10,133 nucleotides of DNA from SIG223 sp964442785 (GTDB lineage Bacteria > Bacillota_I > Bacilli_A > RFN20 > DUOF01). The position numbers and the translations under genes are program-made. Positions 1 to 7,504 of this stretch are shown here, in pieces. Location: assembly GCA_964442785.1 (NCBI GenBank), contig CAYTZW010000036.1, positions 1 through 10,133 of the forward strand, in the 5' to 3' direction. The stretch's first letter is position 1; every line of letters begins with the position of its first letter. The notes below the pieces were generated by a model. That model made no database searches and was not told the origin of the DNA. It saw only the letters and a program-made list of their open reading frames with translations.

Positions 1-63
1 TTTGGGGTTCTAAACTTTACAACCACCCTAAACCACCCCAGAATTTAAAGAGCCTAGATTTTC
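1..63. other. Intergenic flank downstream of rlmH with short G/C-rich direct repeats
   Basis: This stretch follows the rlmH stop codon. AACCACCC occurs at 21-28 and again at 31-38, exactly one 10-bp period apart. TGGGGT (3-8) and ACCCCA (35-40) can form a 6-bp stem around the first repeat. Read on the minus strand, the segment has GGGG, GG, GGG and GG runs in close succession, unlike the rest of this AT-rich window. I see no ORF, no complete tRNA and no clear U-tract terminator for rlmH. The window edge cuts the segment, so it may belong to a larger element. Confidence 0.5.
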
Positions 64-81
64 CTATTTATGATATGTTTC
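64..81 (-). other. SCC attB-like sequence at the rlmH 3' end
   Basis: The last 18 nt of rlmH on the minus strand read GAAACATATCATAAATAG. The integration site of staphylococcal SCC elements in the same gene, as I recall it, is GAAGCATATCATAAATGA, which matches 15 of 18 positions. Part of the match follows from the conserved YHK C-terminus. No integrase gene or second att copy is visible, so this is only a potential site. Confidence 0.3.
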
Positions 82-543
82 ATTATTGTTAATTTTGAAA
101 CAACGATATATTTGTTCCATAAGAATAAGTCTTGTCATTTGATGAGTAAAAGTCATTTTTGATAGACTTATTTTTTTGTTTACTTTTTTTCTTAATTCTT
201 CACTTGGACCTAAAGAGCCTGAAATAATAAAATTGATTTTTGAATTTCCTTGGTCTATGGTTTTTTCTAAAAATTTCGCCATATTTTCGGAAGATATTTC
301 TTCTCCATATACATCTAATAAAATATTGTATCCTTCTGGAAGTTTTTCAATAACCTTTTTACTTTCTTTTTCTTTGACAATTAAATCTAATGATTCATTG
401 CTATTTTCATATATTTTTTCATCTTCTATTTCCACAAATTGTAATAAGCAATATTTTGATAGTCTTTTTTGGTATTCTTTTATTCCTTCAAGCAAATATT
501 TTTCTTTAATTTTTCCAACACAAATAATATTTATTTTAATCAT
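64..543 (-). CDS. rlmH: 23S rRNA (pseudouridine1915-N3)-methyltransferase RlmH
   Basis: RlmH is a small SPOUT-class methyltransferase that uses S-adenosylmethionine to methylate pseudouridine 1915 in helix 69 of 23S rRNA in the assembled 70S ribosome. The 159-residue length is the normal family size. Visible marks are LLDVYGEEISSE (75-86), the SAM-site loop FIISGSLGPSEE (105-116), SLSKMTFTHQMTRLILMEQIYR (126-147, knot region) and the conserved ending ETYHK. The loop usually reads IGG; here it is ISG, a single conservative change. The ATG follows the upstream protease stop codon after one nucleotide, and no good Shine-Dalgarno is visible (TTACTTTAAA precedes the ATG), so translation is probably coupled to the protease gene. 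The position after an HtrA-type gene matches Bacillus and Staphylococcus. Identification is very secure. Confidence 0.97.
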   Translation of the reverse strand: MIKINIICVGKIKEKYLLEGIKEYQKRLSKYCLLQFVEIEDEKIYENSNESLDLIVKEKESKKVIEKLPEGYNILLDVYGEEISSENMAKFLEKTIDQGNSKINFIISGSLGPSEELRKKVNKKISLSKMTFTHQMTRLILMEQIYRCFKINNNETYHK

Positions 544-544
544 T

Positions 545-1705
545 TTATTTTAAAGTAATTTGATAAGAAACTTCACTGCTATTATTTTTATTATGTCCCT
601 TAACGGTAATTACATCTCCTTTGTTTTTGCTACAAATATACATTTCCCATTGTCCTATGGTTGTTATTTCTATTTGGTCTATTTCTGTGATAATAAAATG
701 ACTTCGCATTCCCGCAACATAAGCCGCTCCATTAATATTAACGTGTCTAACATAAATTCCTTTTTTATCTTCATCTTTGACTCCTAAAGCTAAACGGTCG
801 CTAGAAGACATTGTTTTTAAATCTGTTAAATAGCCTGTTTCAATTCCTATATTAGCTTTTTGGAATTGATTATTCGTAATTAAATTATTAGCTACATTTA
901 AAACTGTTGTAATTGGAATAGCATAATTTATTCCAGTTACTTCAACTGTATTACTATCTTCGTTTGATGATGTTCTTCCGCCTTGAATCATTCCTATTAA
1001 ATCTCCATTGGTATTGAAAAGTCCCCCACCACTATTTCCTGGGTTTACCGTAGCGTCAATTTGAATAGGATAATAATAGCCTAATCCCGTACTGGTAAAA
1101 TCAACTTTGGTATTATATAAGTTTGAAATAACTCCAAATGAAGCACTAAAAGCGTGATTTTGTCCTAAAGGGGAACCGATTGCTAAAATATTATCTCCTA
1201 TATTTATATCCGTAAAAGAATTTTTAACACTTGGTAAATTATATTCGGCACTTAAATTAGTTTTTGATACTTTTACCACAGCAATATCTATATCAGTAGA
1301 AGCTCCTACTAATTCTCCTTTTACTTTTGTATAATCGCTAAATAATATGTCTATGCTATTATAAAAAATAGAATAATTACTTGTTTTTGTAGCAACTACG
1401 TGTCTGTTAGTTACAATATAAACATTGTTATCATCACTTTGAATAATAATTCCACTTCCAGAAGATGAAGAAGATTTACTAGTTGAACTAGCAGAAATCA
1501 TTACTATGCTTTGTAAAGATTTTTGATAGGCTGTAGAGTAAGAAGTTGGCAAATCAAAAGAATACTCTAATTCTACCGAATTAAGATTACAATACATTTT
1601 TTTATTGCAATCTTTTCCAATAACAATAGAGCCTACACTAAAACAGCACCCGCTCATTGAAATGGTTAGTAATAATAAAATCATTAAACGACTTATTTTT
1701 TTCAT
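545..1705 (-). CDS. HtrA/DegP-like trypsin-fold serine protease with PDZ domain, predicted lipoprotein
   Basis: This 386-residue surface protease probably degrades or processes misfolded extracytoplasmic proteins. The N-terminus is a signal peptide ending in MSGC, an acceptable lipobox, so Cys20 may be lipid-anchored. The trypsin fold has the full triad: His102 in VTNRHVVAT, Asp140 in TDIDIAVVKV and Ser225 in NPGNSGGGLF. A Ser-rich linker (about 74-83) precedes the catalytic domain, and a PDZ-like domain fills the C-terminus from about 285. The start is the ATG at 1703-1705, because GAGGTG (1713-1718) lies 7 nt upstream of it; the in-frame TTG at 1709-1711 would sit only 1 nt from that site. 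It occupies the place of Bacillus htrC between walJ and rlmH, but has a lipoprotein-type signal rather than a plain membrane anchor. Paired palindromes lie upstream. The substrate is unknown. Confidence 0.9.
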   Translation of the reverse strand: MKKISRLMILLLLTISMSGCCFSVGSIVIGKDCNKKMYCNLNSVELEYSFDLPTSYSTAYQKSLQSIVMISASSTSKSSSSSGSGIIIQSDDNNVYIVTNRHVVATKTSNYSIFYNSIDILFSDYTKVKGELVGASTDIDIAVVKVSKTNLSAEYNLPSVKNSFTDINIGDNILAIGSPLGQNHAFSASFGVISNLYNTKVDFTSTGLGYYYPIQIDATVNPGNSGGGLFNTNGDLIGMIQGGRTSSNEDSNTVEVTGINYAIPITTVLNVANNLITNNQFQKANIGIETGYLTDLKTMSSSDRLALGVKDEDKKGIYVRHVNINGAAYVAGMRSHFIITEIDQIEITTIGQWEMYICSKNKGDVITVKGHNKNNSSEVSYQITLK

Positions 1706-1712
1706 CTTCAAT

Positions 1713-1718
1713 CACCTC
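1713..1718 (-). promoter_or_regulatory. Ribosome binding site that fixes the protease start
   Basis: GAGGTG on the minus strand lies 7 nt before the ATG at 1703-1705 and only 1 nt before an in-frame TTG. The spacing selects the ATG and removes two residues from the longest reading. Confidence 0.75.
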
Positions 1719-1738
1719 TAAATAATATATTTTGTAAA

Positions 1739-1803
1739 GTTATTTCGTTTGAACGAAATTATTTTGCTTTTTTGCAGAGTTATTTTGTTTAAACAAAATT
1801 ATT
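1739..1803. repeat. Two near-identical 25-bp palindromic repeats between the protease genes
   Basis: Copy 1 (1739-1763) contains ATTTCGTTTGAACGAAAT, and copy 2 (1779-1803) contains ATTTTGTTTAAACAAAAT, a perfect 18-bp palindrome. The copies are 40 bp apart and share the same flanks (GTT before, TATT after). They differ at three positions in the 18-bp core. Two of these, C1746 to T1786 and G1755 to A1795, are partners across the dyad, so the symmetry is kept. They may be a paired operator for a dimeric regulator of the downstream protease and rlmH, or mRNA hairpins between the two protease genes. The 102-nt gap they occupy is long for this compact operon. No promoter with usable spacing to the protease start is evident. 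Confidence 0.65.
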
Positions 1804-1807
1804 AGCT

Positions 1808-2845
1808 TTAAGCCTTTATGTAATATGTTTTCAATTTACCATTAGTTTTTTTAGCAGTAACTCTAATAATTGTATCAGCATCATATTTATACATTTCACT
1901 AATTAAATCTTTAGTTGTTTCCACTTTTTTATCATTTATTTTAACAATAACATATTCGGTTCCTATTCCACTTAAAGAAGCATTGTCTTTCATTGCAGTA
2001 ATAATAGTTCCTTTTTTGTAATCTTCAAGATTTAAACTATTTTGATAGGAAACAGATAAATTTTCGACTTTTTGAATATATAATCCTAAATCTGCTCTTT
2101 CGGTATTTTTGTTTATAATACGATTTAAGAAAAGACTGAAATCAGATGATAAAGTAGCGTGATATAGTTTATCGCTATCTTCGATATCTTTGATAGGATT
2201 ATTCATCGTTACCATTCCCACAACATAACCGTATGAATTTAATATTGGTCCACCTTGGGACATTGAAGATAATCTAGTATCTAAAAGCATTAGGTTAGCA
2301 CAATTATACAAATAATTATAAGGACAATATAAAACATCTAGTTTTGAAATAAAGGTTGTTTGTTTAGAAAAAATTGGATTTGTAACATTTCCTTCTTCAT
2401 CATAACTAGCAAATCCCATAACTCCTGCGAAATAAACATTTTCTCCAACTGATAAAGAATTAGAAGAAGCTAACTTTAAAGGTTCGGCAGCATAATTTTC
2501 TTTTTTAAATTTAAAAATTGACAAATCGATTGTTTCATCTTTTCCAACATAAGTAATATCTAATATTTCTGCACCAATATGTAGTTTTTTTTCATATCCT
2601 GAAGAAGATGTTACAGCACTCGTAGCGACATAAGAATATTTATCGTCTTGATAAACAATATAAGCGGTAGAAATATGTTTAATGCTATTATTAGAACTTA
2701 ATGTAATATAGCCAACACTTTCAAGAACTTTTTCATAAGTATATGTTTCAAATTTTTCTACTCCCTTAGAAGAAACAGGTTCCACAAACAAAGAAAGGTG
2801 TAAACAAAACAATAATACAATTATCAAAATTCTTTTTATTCTCAT
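1808..2845 (-). CDS. Secreted trypsin-fold pseudoprotease with PDZ-like C-terminus
   Basis: This 345-residue protein looks like a catalytically dead paralogue of the protease encoded next to it. It starts with a signal peptide (MRIKRILIIVLLFCLHLSLF, then VEPVSS) without a lipobox, so it is secreted or held by an uncleaved anchor. The chymotrypsin-like core aligns with its neighbour: IDLSIFKF keeps the Asp (107), but VATSAVTS (73-80) replaces the NRHVV block and has no His, and MSQGGPILNSYG (195-206) aligns without gaps to GNSGGGLFNTNG, putting Gln197 at the nucleophile. A PDZ-like domain follows from about 250 (GLYIQKV, then GTIITAM, VIVKINDKKV). The start ATG has a strong AAGGAGG 7 nt upstream. 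It lies 18 nt after walJ. It could bind peptides or regulate the active protease; the function is inferred, not shown. Confidence 0.8.
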   Translation of the reverse strand: MRIKRILIIVLLFCLHLSLFVEPVSSKGVEKFETYTYEKVLESVGYITLSSNNSIKHISTAYIVYQDDKYSYVATSAVTSSSGYEKKLHIGAEILDITYVGKDETIDLSIFKFKKENYAAEPLKLASSNSLSVGENVYFAGVMGFASYDEEGNVTNPIFSKQTTFISKLDVLYCPYNYLYNCANLMLLDTRLSSMSQGGPILNSYGYVVGMVTMNNPIKDIEDSDKLYHATLSSDFSLFLNRIINKNTERADLGLYIQKVENLSVSYQNSLNLEDYKKGTIITAMKDNASLSGIGTEYVIVKINDKKVETTKDLISEMYKYDADTIIRVTAKKTNGKLKTYYIKA

Positions 2846-2863
2846 TGCTATTCCTCCTTCTTT

Positions 2864-3616
2864 TTAAACATTTATTAAATTTAAAGATGTTATTTTATGT
2901 TGGTCTGCTACTTGAACGGATATTTTACTTAAATCAACATTATTTTTGGCACAAATTTTGTAGAAAGTTTCTAAAACAGTTTCTTTAGTATTTGCTTGTT
3001 CACTAACGTGAGCTAAGATAACACTTTTGGTATCTTTTGTTATTAACTTTGATAAAACAAAAGCCGAATCTTCATTTGATAAATGACCAACATCGGAAAT
3101 AATTCTTTGCTTTAAAAACATTGGTCTTTTTGTATTCATTAACATCTTAACATTATGATTGCTTTCAAAAATATAATGGGTTGCTCCTATAATATAAGGT
3201 GCTATTTTACTACTTACATAACCTGTATCTGTAATATATATTAAGATTTCATTATTGAACTCTATACGATAGCCAAAGCAAGTTCCACTATCGTGAGATA
3301 AAGGCAATGGAGTAACTATAGTATCTAAAATATGGTATTTTTTAAACACTTCTAGTTTATTTTCTTCTCTTATGTTATAAACAATAGAGCCACCATAAAT
3401 AAGGTTGTTTTCAAAGTGATTAATTGACCTAATATGATCGTTGTGGTCGTGAGTAATTAAAATAGCTGCAATATCTTCAATATTGTATCCTAACAAAGTT
3501 AACTTTTCTTCTAATTCAGGAACAGAAATTCCTACATCGATTAATAAAAGTTTTCCATTTATATCAATAATTGTGCAATTACCTTTAGAACCACTAGCAA
3601 GCACGTAATAATTCAT
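2864..3616 (-). CDS. walJ: MBL-fold metallohydrolase of the WalJ (YycJ) family
   Basis: This 250-residue cytoplasmic metallo-beta-lactamase-fold protein belongs to the WalJ/YycJ family, reported as a 5'-3' DNA exonuclease linked to mismatch repair and, through its operon, to WalRK cell-wall control. Visible marks are the N-terminal LASGSKGNCT (6-15), the metal motif THDHNDH (55-61), His108 (PLSHD), Asp130 (YITDTG), ESNHN (151-155), His178 (VGHLSN) and His203 (LAHVSE). The length is close to the family norm, and the start gives the usual N-terminus, with AAGGA about 10 nt upstream. In Bacillus it follows walRKHI; here it directly follows dnaB after a 65-nt gap holding a hairpin, and it leads into the two trypsin-fold genes. 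Family assignment is firm; the exact in vivo role is less so. Confidence 0.9.
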   Translation of the reverse strand: MNYYVLASGSKGNCTIIDINGKLLLIDVGISVPELEEKLTLLGYNIEDIAAILITHDHNDHIRSINHFENNLIYGGSIVYNIREENKLEVFKKYHILDTIVTPLPLSHDSGTCFGYRIEFNNEILIYITDTGYVSSKIAPYIIGATHYIFESNHNVKMLMNTKRPMFLKQRIISDVGHLSNEDSAFVLSKLITKDTKSVILAHVSEQANTKETVLETFYKICAKNNVDLSKISVQVADQHKITSLNLINV

Positions 3617-3649
3617 AACATCATCTTCCTTATTTTATATTCTAACTTA

Positions 3650-3674
3650 AAATGACTATTTTAGATAGTCATTT
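3650..3674 (-). terminator. Hairpin after dnaB, possible weak terminator or mRNA boundary
   Basis: On the minus strand AAATGACTAT and ATAGTCATTT form a perfect 10-bp stem with a 5-nt loop, starting 7 nt after the dnaB stop codon. It is followed by only a short U-run that merges into the stem, and the stem is AT-rich, so termination would be weak. It may separate gdpP-rplI-dnaB from the walJ group or protect an mRNA end. Confidence 0.5.
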
Positions 3675-3681
3675 ATTGTTT

Positions 3682-5028
3682 TTATCCATTTTCAACACTA
3701 CCGTCATAATCTGAAAATTTACCAATTTGTTTTAAAAATACTAGTTTAATTAAACCTGTCGGTCCATTTCTATGCTTGGCAATGTTTAACTCGACTACGC
3801 CGCTTTCATTATTAGCATCTTCTTTTCGATTATAATAATCATCACGATAAATAAACATAACTATATCAGCATCTTGTTCAATAGAACCAGACTCTCTTAA
3901 GTCAGAAAGCATTGGTCTTTTATCTTCTCTTTTTTCAACACTTCTTGATAATTGAGAAAGAGCAATAATAGGAACGTTTAAATCTCTTGCTAAAGCTTTA
4001 ACTTTTCGAGATATTTCAGAAACTTCATTTTGTCTACTATCACTATTTCCTTTTGAAGGAGAAGTAATAAGTTGCATATAGTCAATTACAATTAAGCCTA
4101 AATCTTCGTGAGCACTTTTAAGTTTTCTTGCTTTAGCTTCTAAATCTGAAATTTTAATTCCTGCAGTATCATCAATATAAAGTTTAGCCCCTGCTAATTC
4201 TTTAGTCGCGGTATCTATTTTTATAAAGTCTTTATCAGTTAAATTCATAGACCTGATTTTTTCACTGATTACTCCTGATTTATTACTTAATAATCTTTGC
4301 ATTAATTGTTCGGCTGGCATTTCAAGAGAGAAGATAGCCACAGTTTTACCACCTTTTAAAGCTGCATTAATAGCAAAGTTTAAAGCCAAAGCGGTTTTTC
4401 CAACAGAAGGTCGAGCCGCTAAAATAATCATATCTCCTTTTTGAAATCCTTGGGTATATTTATCAACATCAACAAAGCCACTAGTTATACCTGTAATTCC
4501 ACCTTTACTTCGAGCACTACTTGTCATTGTGGCTTTTAAGGTATCAATAACTTGAGAAGCTGACCTAAATTCACTTACTTGTCTATTTCTAACAATGGAC
4601 AAAAATTCACTTTCTAATGAACTTACATAGTCATCAACATCATTGACACTTTCTTTTTCCCAATTTTTTTCTAATAAAGAAGCAAAATCAATTAATTTTC
4701 TTATCAAAGTTTTATCTTTAAGAATTTTAATATATTGTTCAATTTTAATAGAAGAAATAGCGGTTTCTCTTAAAGACATCAAATATTCAATTCCACCTAC
4801 TCTTTCTAAAGAAGAACTAAGTCTTAATTCTTCGACCAAAGTAGTTAAATCCACATCAATATCTTTTTTGTTTACTTCTAACATTTTTGAAAAAATAATT
4901 TTGTGTTCAGGAACATAAAAATCTTCTTCTAAAAGCATTGTAGAGGCCATAATAAAAGAATCTTTAGAAGCAAGCATTGAACCTAAAACTGATTGTTCGA
5001 CATTTACACTATATGATTTTTCTTCCAT
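3682..5028 (-). CDS. dnaB: Replicative DNA helicase DnaB (DnaC in Bacillus naming)
   Basis: This is the hexameric 5'-3' helicase that unwinds DNA at the replication fork and recruits primase. At 448 residues it has the usual size. The N-terminal primase-interacting domain covers about 5-105 (NVEQSVLGSML, VGGIEYL), then a linker and the RecA-like motor: Walker A ARPSVGKTA (205-213), FSLEMPAEQLMQRLL (233-247), Walker B LIVIDYMQL (312-320), SQLSR (358-362) and the arginine-finger region AKHRNGPTG (417-425). No intein or insertion interrupts it. The ATG has AGGAGG 7 nt upstream, overlapping the rplI stop codon, so it is translated from the same message as gdpP and rplI. Identification is certain. 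Confidence 0.98.
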   Translation of the reverse strand: MEEKSYSVNVEQSVLGSMLASKDSFIMASTMLLEEDFYVPEHKIIFSKMLEVNKKDIDVDLTTLVEELRLSSSLERVGGIEYLMSLRETAISSIKIEQYIKILKDKTLIRKLIDFASLLEKNWEKESVNDVDDYVSSLESEFLSIVRNRQVSEFRSASQVIDTLKATMTSSARSKGGITGITSGFVDVDKYTQGFQKGDMIILAARPSVGKTALALNFAINAALKGGKTVAIFSLEMPAEQLMQRLLSNKSGVISEKIRSMNLTDKDFIKIDTATKELAGAKLYIDDTAGIKISDLEAKARKLKSAHEDLGLIVIDYMQLITSPSKGNSDSRQNEVSEISRKVKALARDLNVPIIALSQLSRSVEKREDKRPMLSDLRESGSIEQDADIVMFIYRDDYYNRKEDANNESGVVELNIAKHRNGPTGLIKLVFLKQIGKFSDYDGSVENG

Positions 5029-5039
5029 AGTTAAACCTC

Positions 5040-5486
5040 CTATTTTTCACTAATATGTACTTTAATTGTTCCAATTACACCTTTGAATAATTCTATTTTT
5101 AATAAATAAGTACCAAAAGCATTTAGATTATTGTTTTCCAAAAATTTTCTTTTATCTATTTCAATTCCAAATTGTTTTTTAACTTCTTCTTCAATTTGTT
5201 TGGTAGAAATAGCACCATACATTTTTCCATTGTTACCTGCTTTTGCAGTTAATTCCAAGCATAAAGTTTCTAATTTTTTAGCCAATTCAAGAGCTTCTTC
5301 TTTTTGTCTTTTCAATTCTTCTGCTTTTTCTTCATCTTGTTTGTCTTTAATTTCCAAACTTGTTTTAGTAGCTAAAACTGCTAGTTTTCTTGGTAATAAA
5401 AAATTACTACCATAGCCGTCTGAAACATTTACTATTTGACCTTTCTTTCCTACTTTTTTTACATCTTGTAACAATATTACTTTCAC
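5040..5486 (-). CDS. rplI: 50S ribosomal protein L9
   Basis: This 148-residue protein is ribosomal protein L9, which binds 23S rRNA near the base of the L1 stalk and helps keep the reading frame. The N-terminal domain has the family signature MKVILLQDVKKVGKKGQIVNVSDGYGSNFLLP (1-32); a long charged central helix (about 42-75, KQDEEKAEELKRQKEEALELAKK) connects to the C-terminal domain with GNNGKMYGAISTKQI (84-98). The start codon is GTG (5484-5486), supported by AAGGAGG 7 nt upstream and by the exact family N-terminus. The ribosome binding site overlaps the gdpP stop codon, and its own stop codon runs into the dnaB site, so the three genes are one tight unit. Confidence 0.98.
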   Translation of the reverse strand: MKVILLQDVKKVGKKGQIVNVSDGYGSNFLLPRKLAVLATKTSLEIKDKQDEEKAEELKRQKEEALELAKKLETLCLELTAKAGNNGKMYGAISTKQIEEEVKKQFGIEIDKRKFLENNNLNAFGTYLLKIELFKGVIGTIKVHISEK

Positions 5487-5498
5487 AATAAAACCTCC

Positions 5499-7484
5499 TT
5501 ATTGTTCTATTCTACTATCTCCAATATAAACTTCTAAAACTCTTAAAAGTTCATTTTTAACTTCTTCTATCGTTGTGTCTTCTCTTTGAGCAGCAGCAGC
5601 ACTAAAATGTCCGCCACCACCTAATTTTTCCATAATCAAAGCCACATTGTTAGCTCCGTCGCTTCGAGCACTAACACCAATTTGGTCGACACCAATTCTT
5701 CCAATAACAAAAATCGTTCTAATTCCTTTAATATATAAAGCTTCTTGAGCAACTTTAGCAAGAGTGGCTCTATCAATAATATCTTCTTCACTAGCTGTCG
5801 CCACAATAACTCCATAATAAGGAGTAGTAGCATTAGACATAATTTTATTTTTCAATATATATTCTTCATATTCATCTTTTAAAAACTCTAACGCCAAAGT
5901 TTGATCGGCATTATATTCCTTTAAAATCATTGAAGCATCATAAGTACGAACTCCCGTTCTATAACGATAGTTGTTAGTATCTAATAAAATACCTGTAAGC
6001 ATCATTGTAGCGGCTTCTGAAGATAAACTAATTTTCCTATCATCATATCTAATCATTTCGGTAATTATTTCACTGGCAGAAGATGCCGAACTTTCTTGAT
6101 ATGAAAATATTTGAGTATCCAATTTTTCCATTGCTCTATGATGATCAATAACTACTATTTTGGTAACTTTTTCAACAATATTTGGAACCATTGAAGTTAG
6201 TTTTTGATTAACATCAACTAAAACAAGTAAAGTATCTTTATCCATAAACTCCATAGCTTTACTAGGAGATATAGTCATTTTATCAATCGTTTGTTTATCA
6301 TAAAGTTGTTTAAAAGCAGAACGAGTTTTAAGTTCTACCAACTTCTCATCATAGACAATTTTAACAGGACGACCCGTAGTTTCTACCATTGCGTATACCC
6401 CTAATGCAGAACCTAAAGCATCAAAGTCAGCATCTTTATGTCCCATAATTAAAACATTAGAACTATTTTCAAAAATAGTCATTAAAGATTTTGACATAAC
6501 TTTAATCTTAACACGATGTCTTTTTGTTTTTGCTTCCGTTTTACCTCCATAAAATTCCATATTTTGACCACTATTACTAATAACAGTTTGGTCGCCACCT
6601 CTACTCAAAGCAACATCTAAAGCATTGTTAGCCATTTCAGAAAGAATATTAAAATCTCTTTCTCCACGAGCAACACCAATACTCAAAGTAAAACCATTGT
6701 CAGCTTTTTCACAAGCGTGTCTAACTTCATCAACTACTGAAAAATTATCTTCCAAAATTCTTTGATAATCTTTTTCTAAACAATAACAAAAGTAAGCATC
6801 AGAACGATATCGTTTAATCATAATATTATATTTTTCAGCCCAACTAGAGATGATAGTACGAACTTTATAATCCATATCTAAAACATCATTTTCTTCCATT
6901 ATCATTGCAACTTCAGAATAGTTATCAATAACAACATTAAGCAAAACAGGAGCTTCTTCTTTATAAGAAATAGTTAAATTATAATAATCGGTAATGTCTT
7001 GGATTATTAAAAGTTTAATCTCACTTAAATGCTTACATTTATAAATTCTACCGTCAATATTGATATTCATTATTATTTTATCATCATTAATAATTTCTTC
7101 TAATTCACTTTTCCAATTCAACAATTTCATTCCAATAATATTGATATTTCTTTCTTCTAACAAATCACTAGTCCAAATAATTTCCATATTTTCATCATAA
7201 GTTATCATTCCAATTTGTCCAAAAAAACAAGATTGTTTAGTATCATTTCCAATGACTTTAGCAATTTTTAAATAATTCTTTTTGGTCTTATGATCTAAAC
7301 TAAAAAAAGACAAAAATAAATGAATAGTATTTAATAACACGATGAAAGTCAAAAGTCCTATTAATAATTCAAAGGAAACTTTAGAAATAAACAAATGATA
7401 TAAACAAGTACAAATAACAAGCAAAATCTCGGTTACTAAAATAATAAAACTTCTACTTTTTTGTTTTTTTAATATCTCAATCAT
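5499..7484 (-). CDS. gdpP: Membrane-bound cyclic-di-AMP phosphodiesterase GdpP (YybT family)
   Basis: GdpP hydrolyses c-di-AMP to pApA and so affects potassium balance, cell-wall homeostasis and beta-lactam tolerance. The 661 residues match the family length. The order is: two membrane helices (about 12-34 and 38-62), a PAS-like domain (about 80-165), a degenerate GGDEF domain (about 178-305, with RYRSDAYF at the GGDEF position and LSIGVARGE at 267-275), and the DHH/DHHA1 phosphodiesterase. Metal-site motifs are GHKDADFDALGSA (348-360), LVDVN (422-426), DHH (447-449), LLDTNNY (500-506) and GGGGHFSAAAA (622-632). All expected catalytic residues are present. The ATG has AGAGGG 5-6 nt upstream. 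It heads the gdpP-rplI-dnaB unit, an order also seen in Bacillus, and has its own promoter region upstream. Confidence 0.97.
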   Translation of the reverse strand: MIEILKKQKSRSFIILVTEILLVICTCLYHLFISKVSFELLIGLLTFIVLLNTIHLFLSFFSLDHKTKKNYLKIAKVIGNDTKQSCFFGQIGMITYDENMEIIWTSDLLEERNINIIGMKLLNWKSELEEIINDDKIIMNINIDGRIYKCKHLSEIKLLIIQDITDYYNLTISYKEEAPVLLNVVIDNYSEVAMIMEENDVLDMDYKVRTIISSWAEKYNIMIKRYRSDAYFCYCLEKDYQRILEDNFSVVDEVRHACEKADNGFTLSIGVARGERDFNILSEMANNALDVALSRGGDQTVISNSGQNMEFYGGKTEAKTKRHRVKIKVMSKSLMTIFENSSNVLIMGHKDADFDALGSALGVYAMVETTGRPVKIVYDEKLVELKTRSAFKQLYDKQTIDKMTISPSKAMEFMDKDTLLVLVDVNQKLTSMVPNIVEKVTKIVVIDHHRAMEKLDTQIFSYQESSASSASEIITEMIRYDDRKISLSSEAATMMLTGILLDTNNYRYRTGVRTYDASMILKEYNADQTLALEFLKDEYEEYILKNKIMSNATTPYYGVIVATASEEDIIDRATLAKVAQEALYIKGIRTIFVIGRIGVDQIGVSARSDGANNVALIMEKLGGGGHFSAAAAQREDTTIEEVKNELLRVLEVYIGDSRIEQ

Positions 7485-7504
7485 AAAATCCCTCTTTGTT
7501 TTTT

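Noticed and set aside
1..50. A tRNA or tmRNA end suggested by GGGGTTC and GGTGGTTTAGG-like strings.
   Set aside because: No T-arm or acceptor stem can be paired consistently, and the D-arm-like string has no matching partner inside the window.
105..165. A broken rlmH because of the ISG rather than IGG loop and other small differences.
   Set aside because: The length, knot region and YHK terminus are intact; one Gly-to-Ser change is not enough to call the gene inactive.
176..553. Plus-strand reading frame of 125 codons opposite rlmH, and similar ones at 560-787, 4643-4918, 5131-5415 and 8458-8679.
   Set aside because: Each lies antisense to a well-identified gene, has no recognisable domain, and is rich in Phe, Ser, Leu and Ile as expected for the complement of AT-rich coding DNA.
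1706..1711. TTG start two codons upstream for the HtrA-like protease.
   Set aside because: It lies 1 nt from the ribosome binding site, while the ATG at 1703-1705 has ideal 7-nt spacing.
1719..1752. Promoter before the HtrA-like protease (TTCAAA ... TATATT on the minus strand).
   Set aside because: Initiation would fall on the ribosome binding site itself, the -35 box is poor and the spacer is 18 nt.
5636..5833. A 65-codon minus-strand frame inside gdpP.
   Set aside because: It is a Leu-rich out-of-frame shadow of the intact DHH/DHHA1 region.
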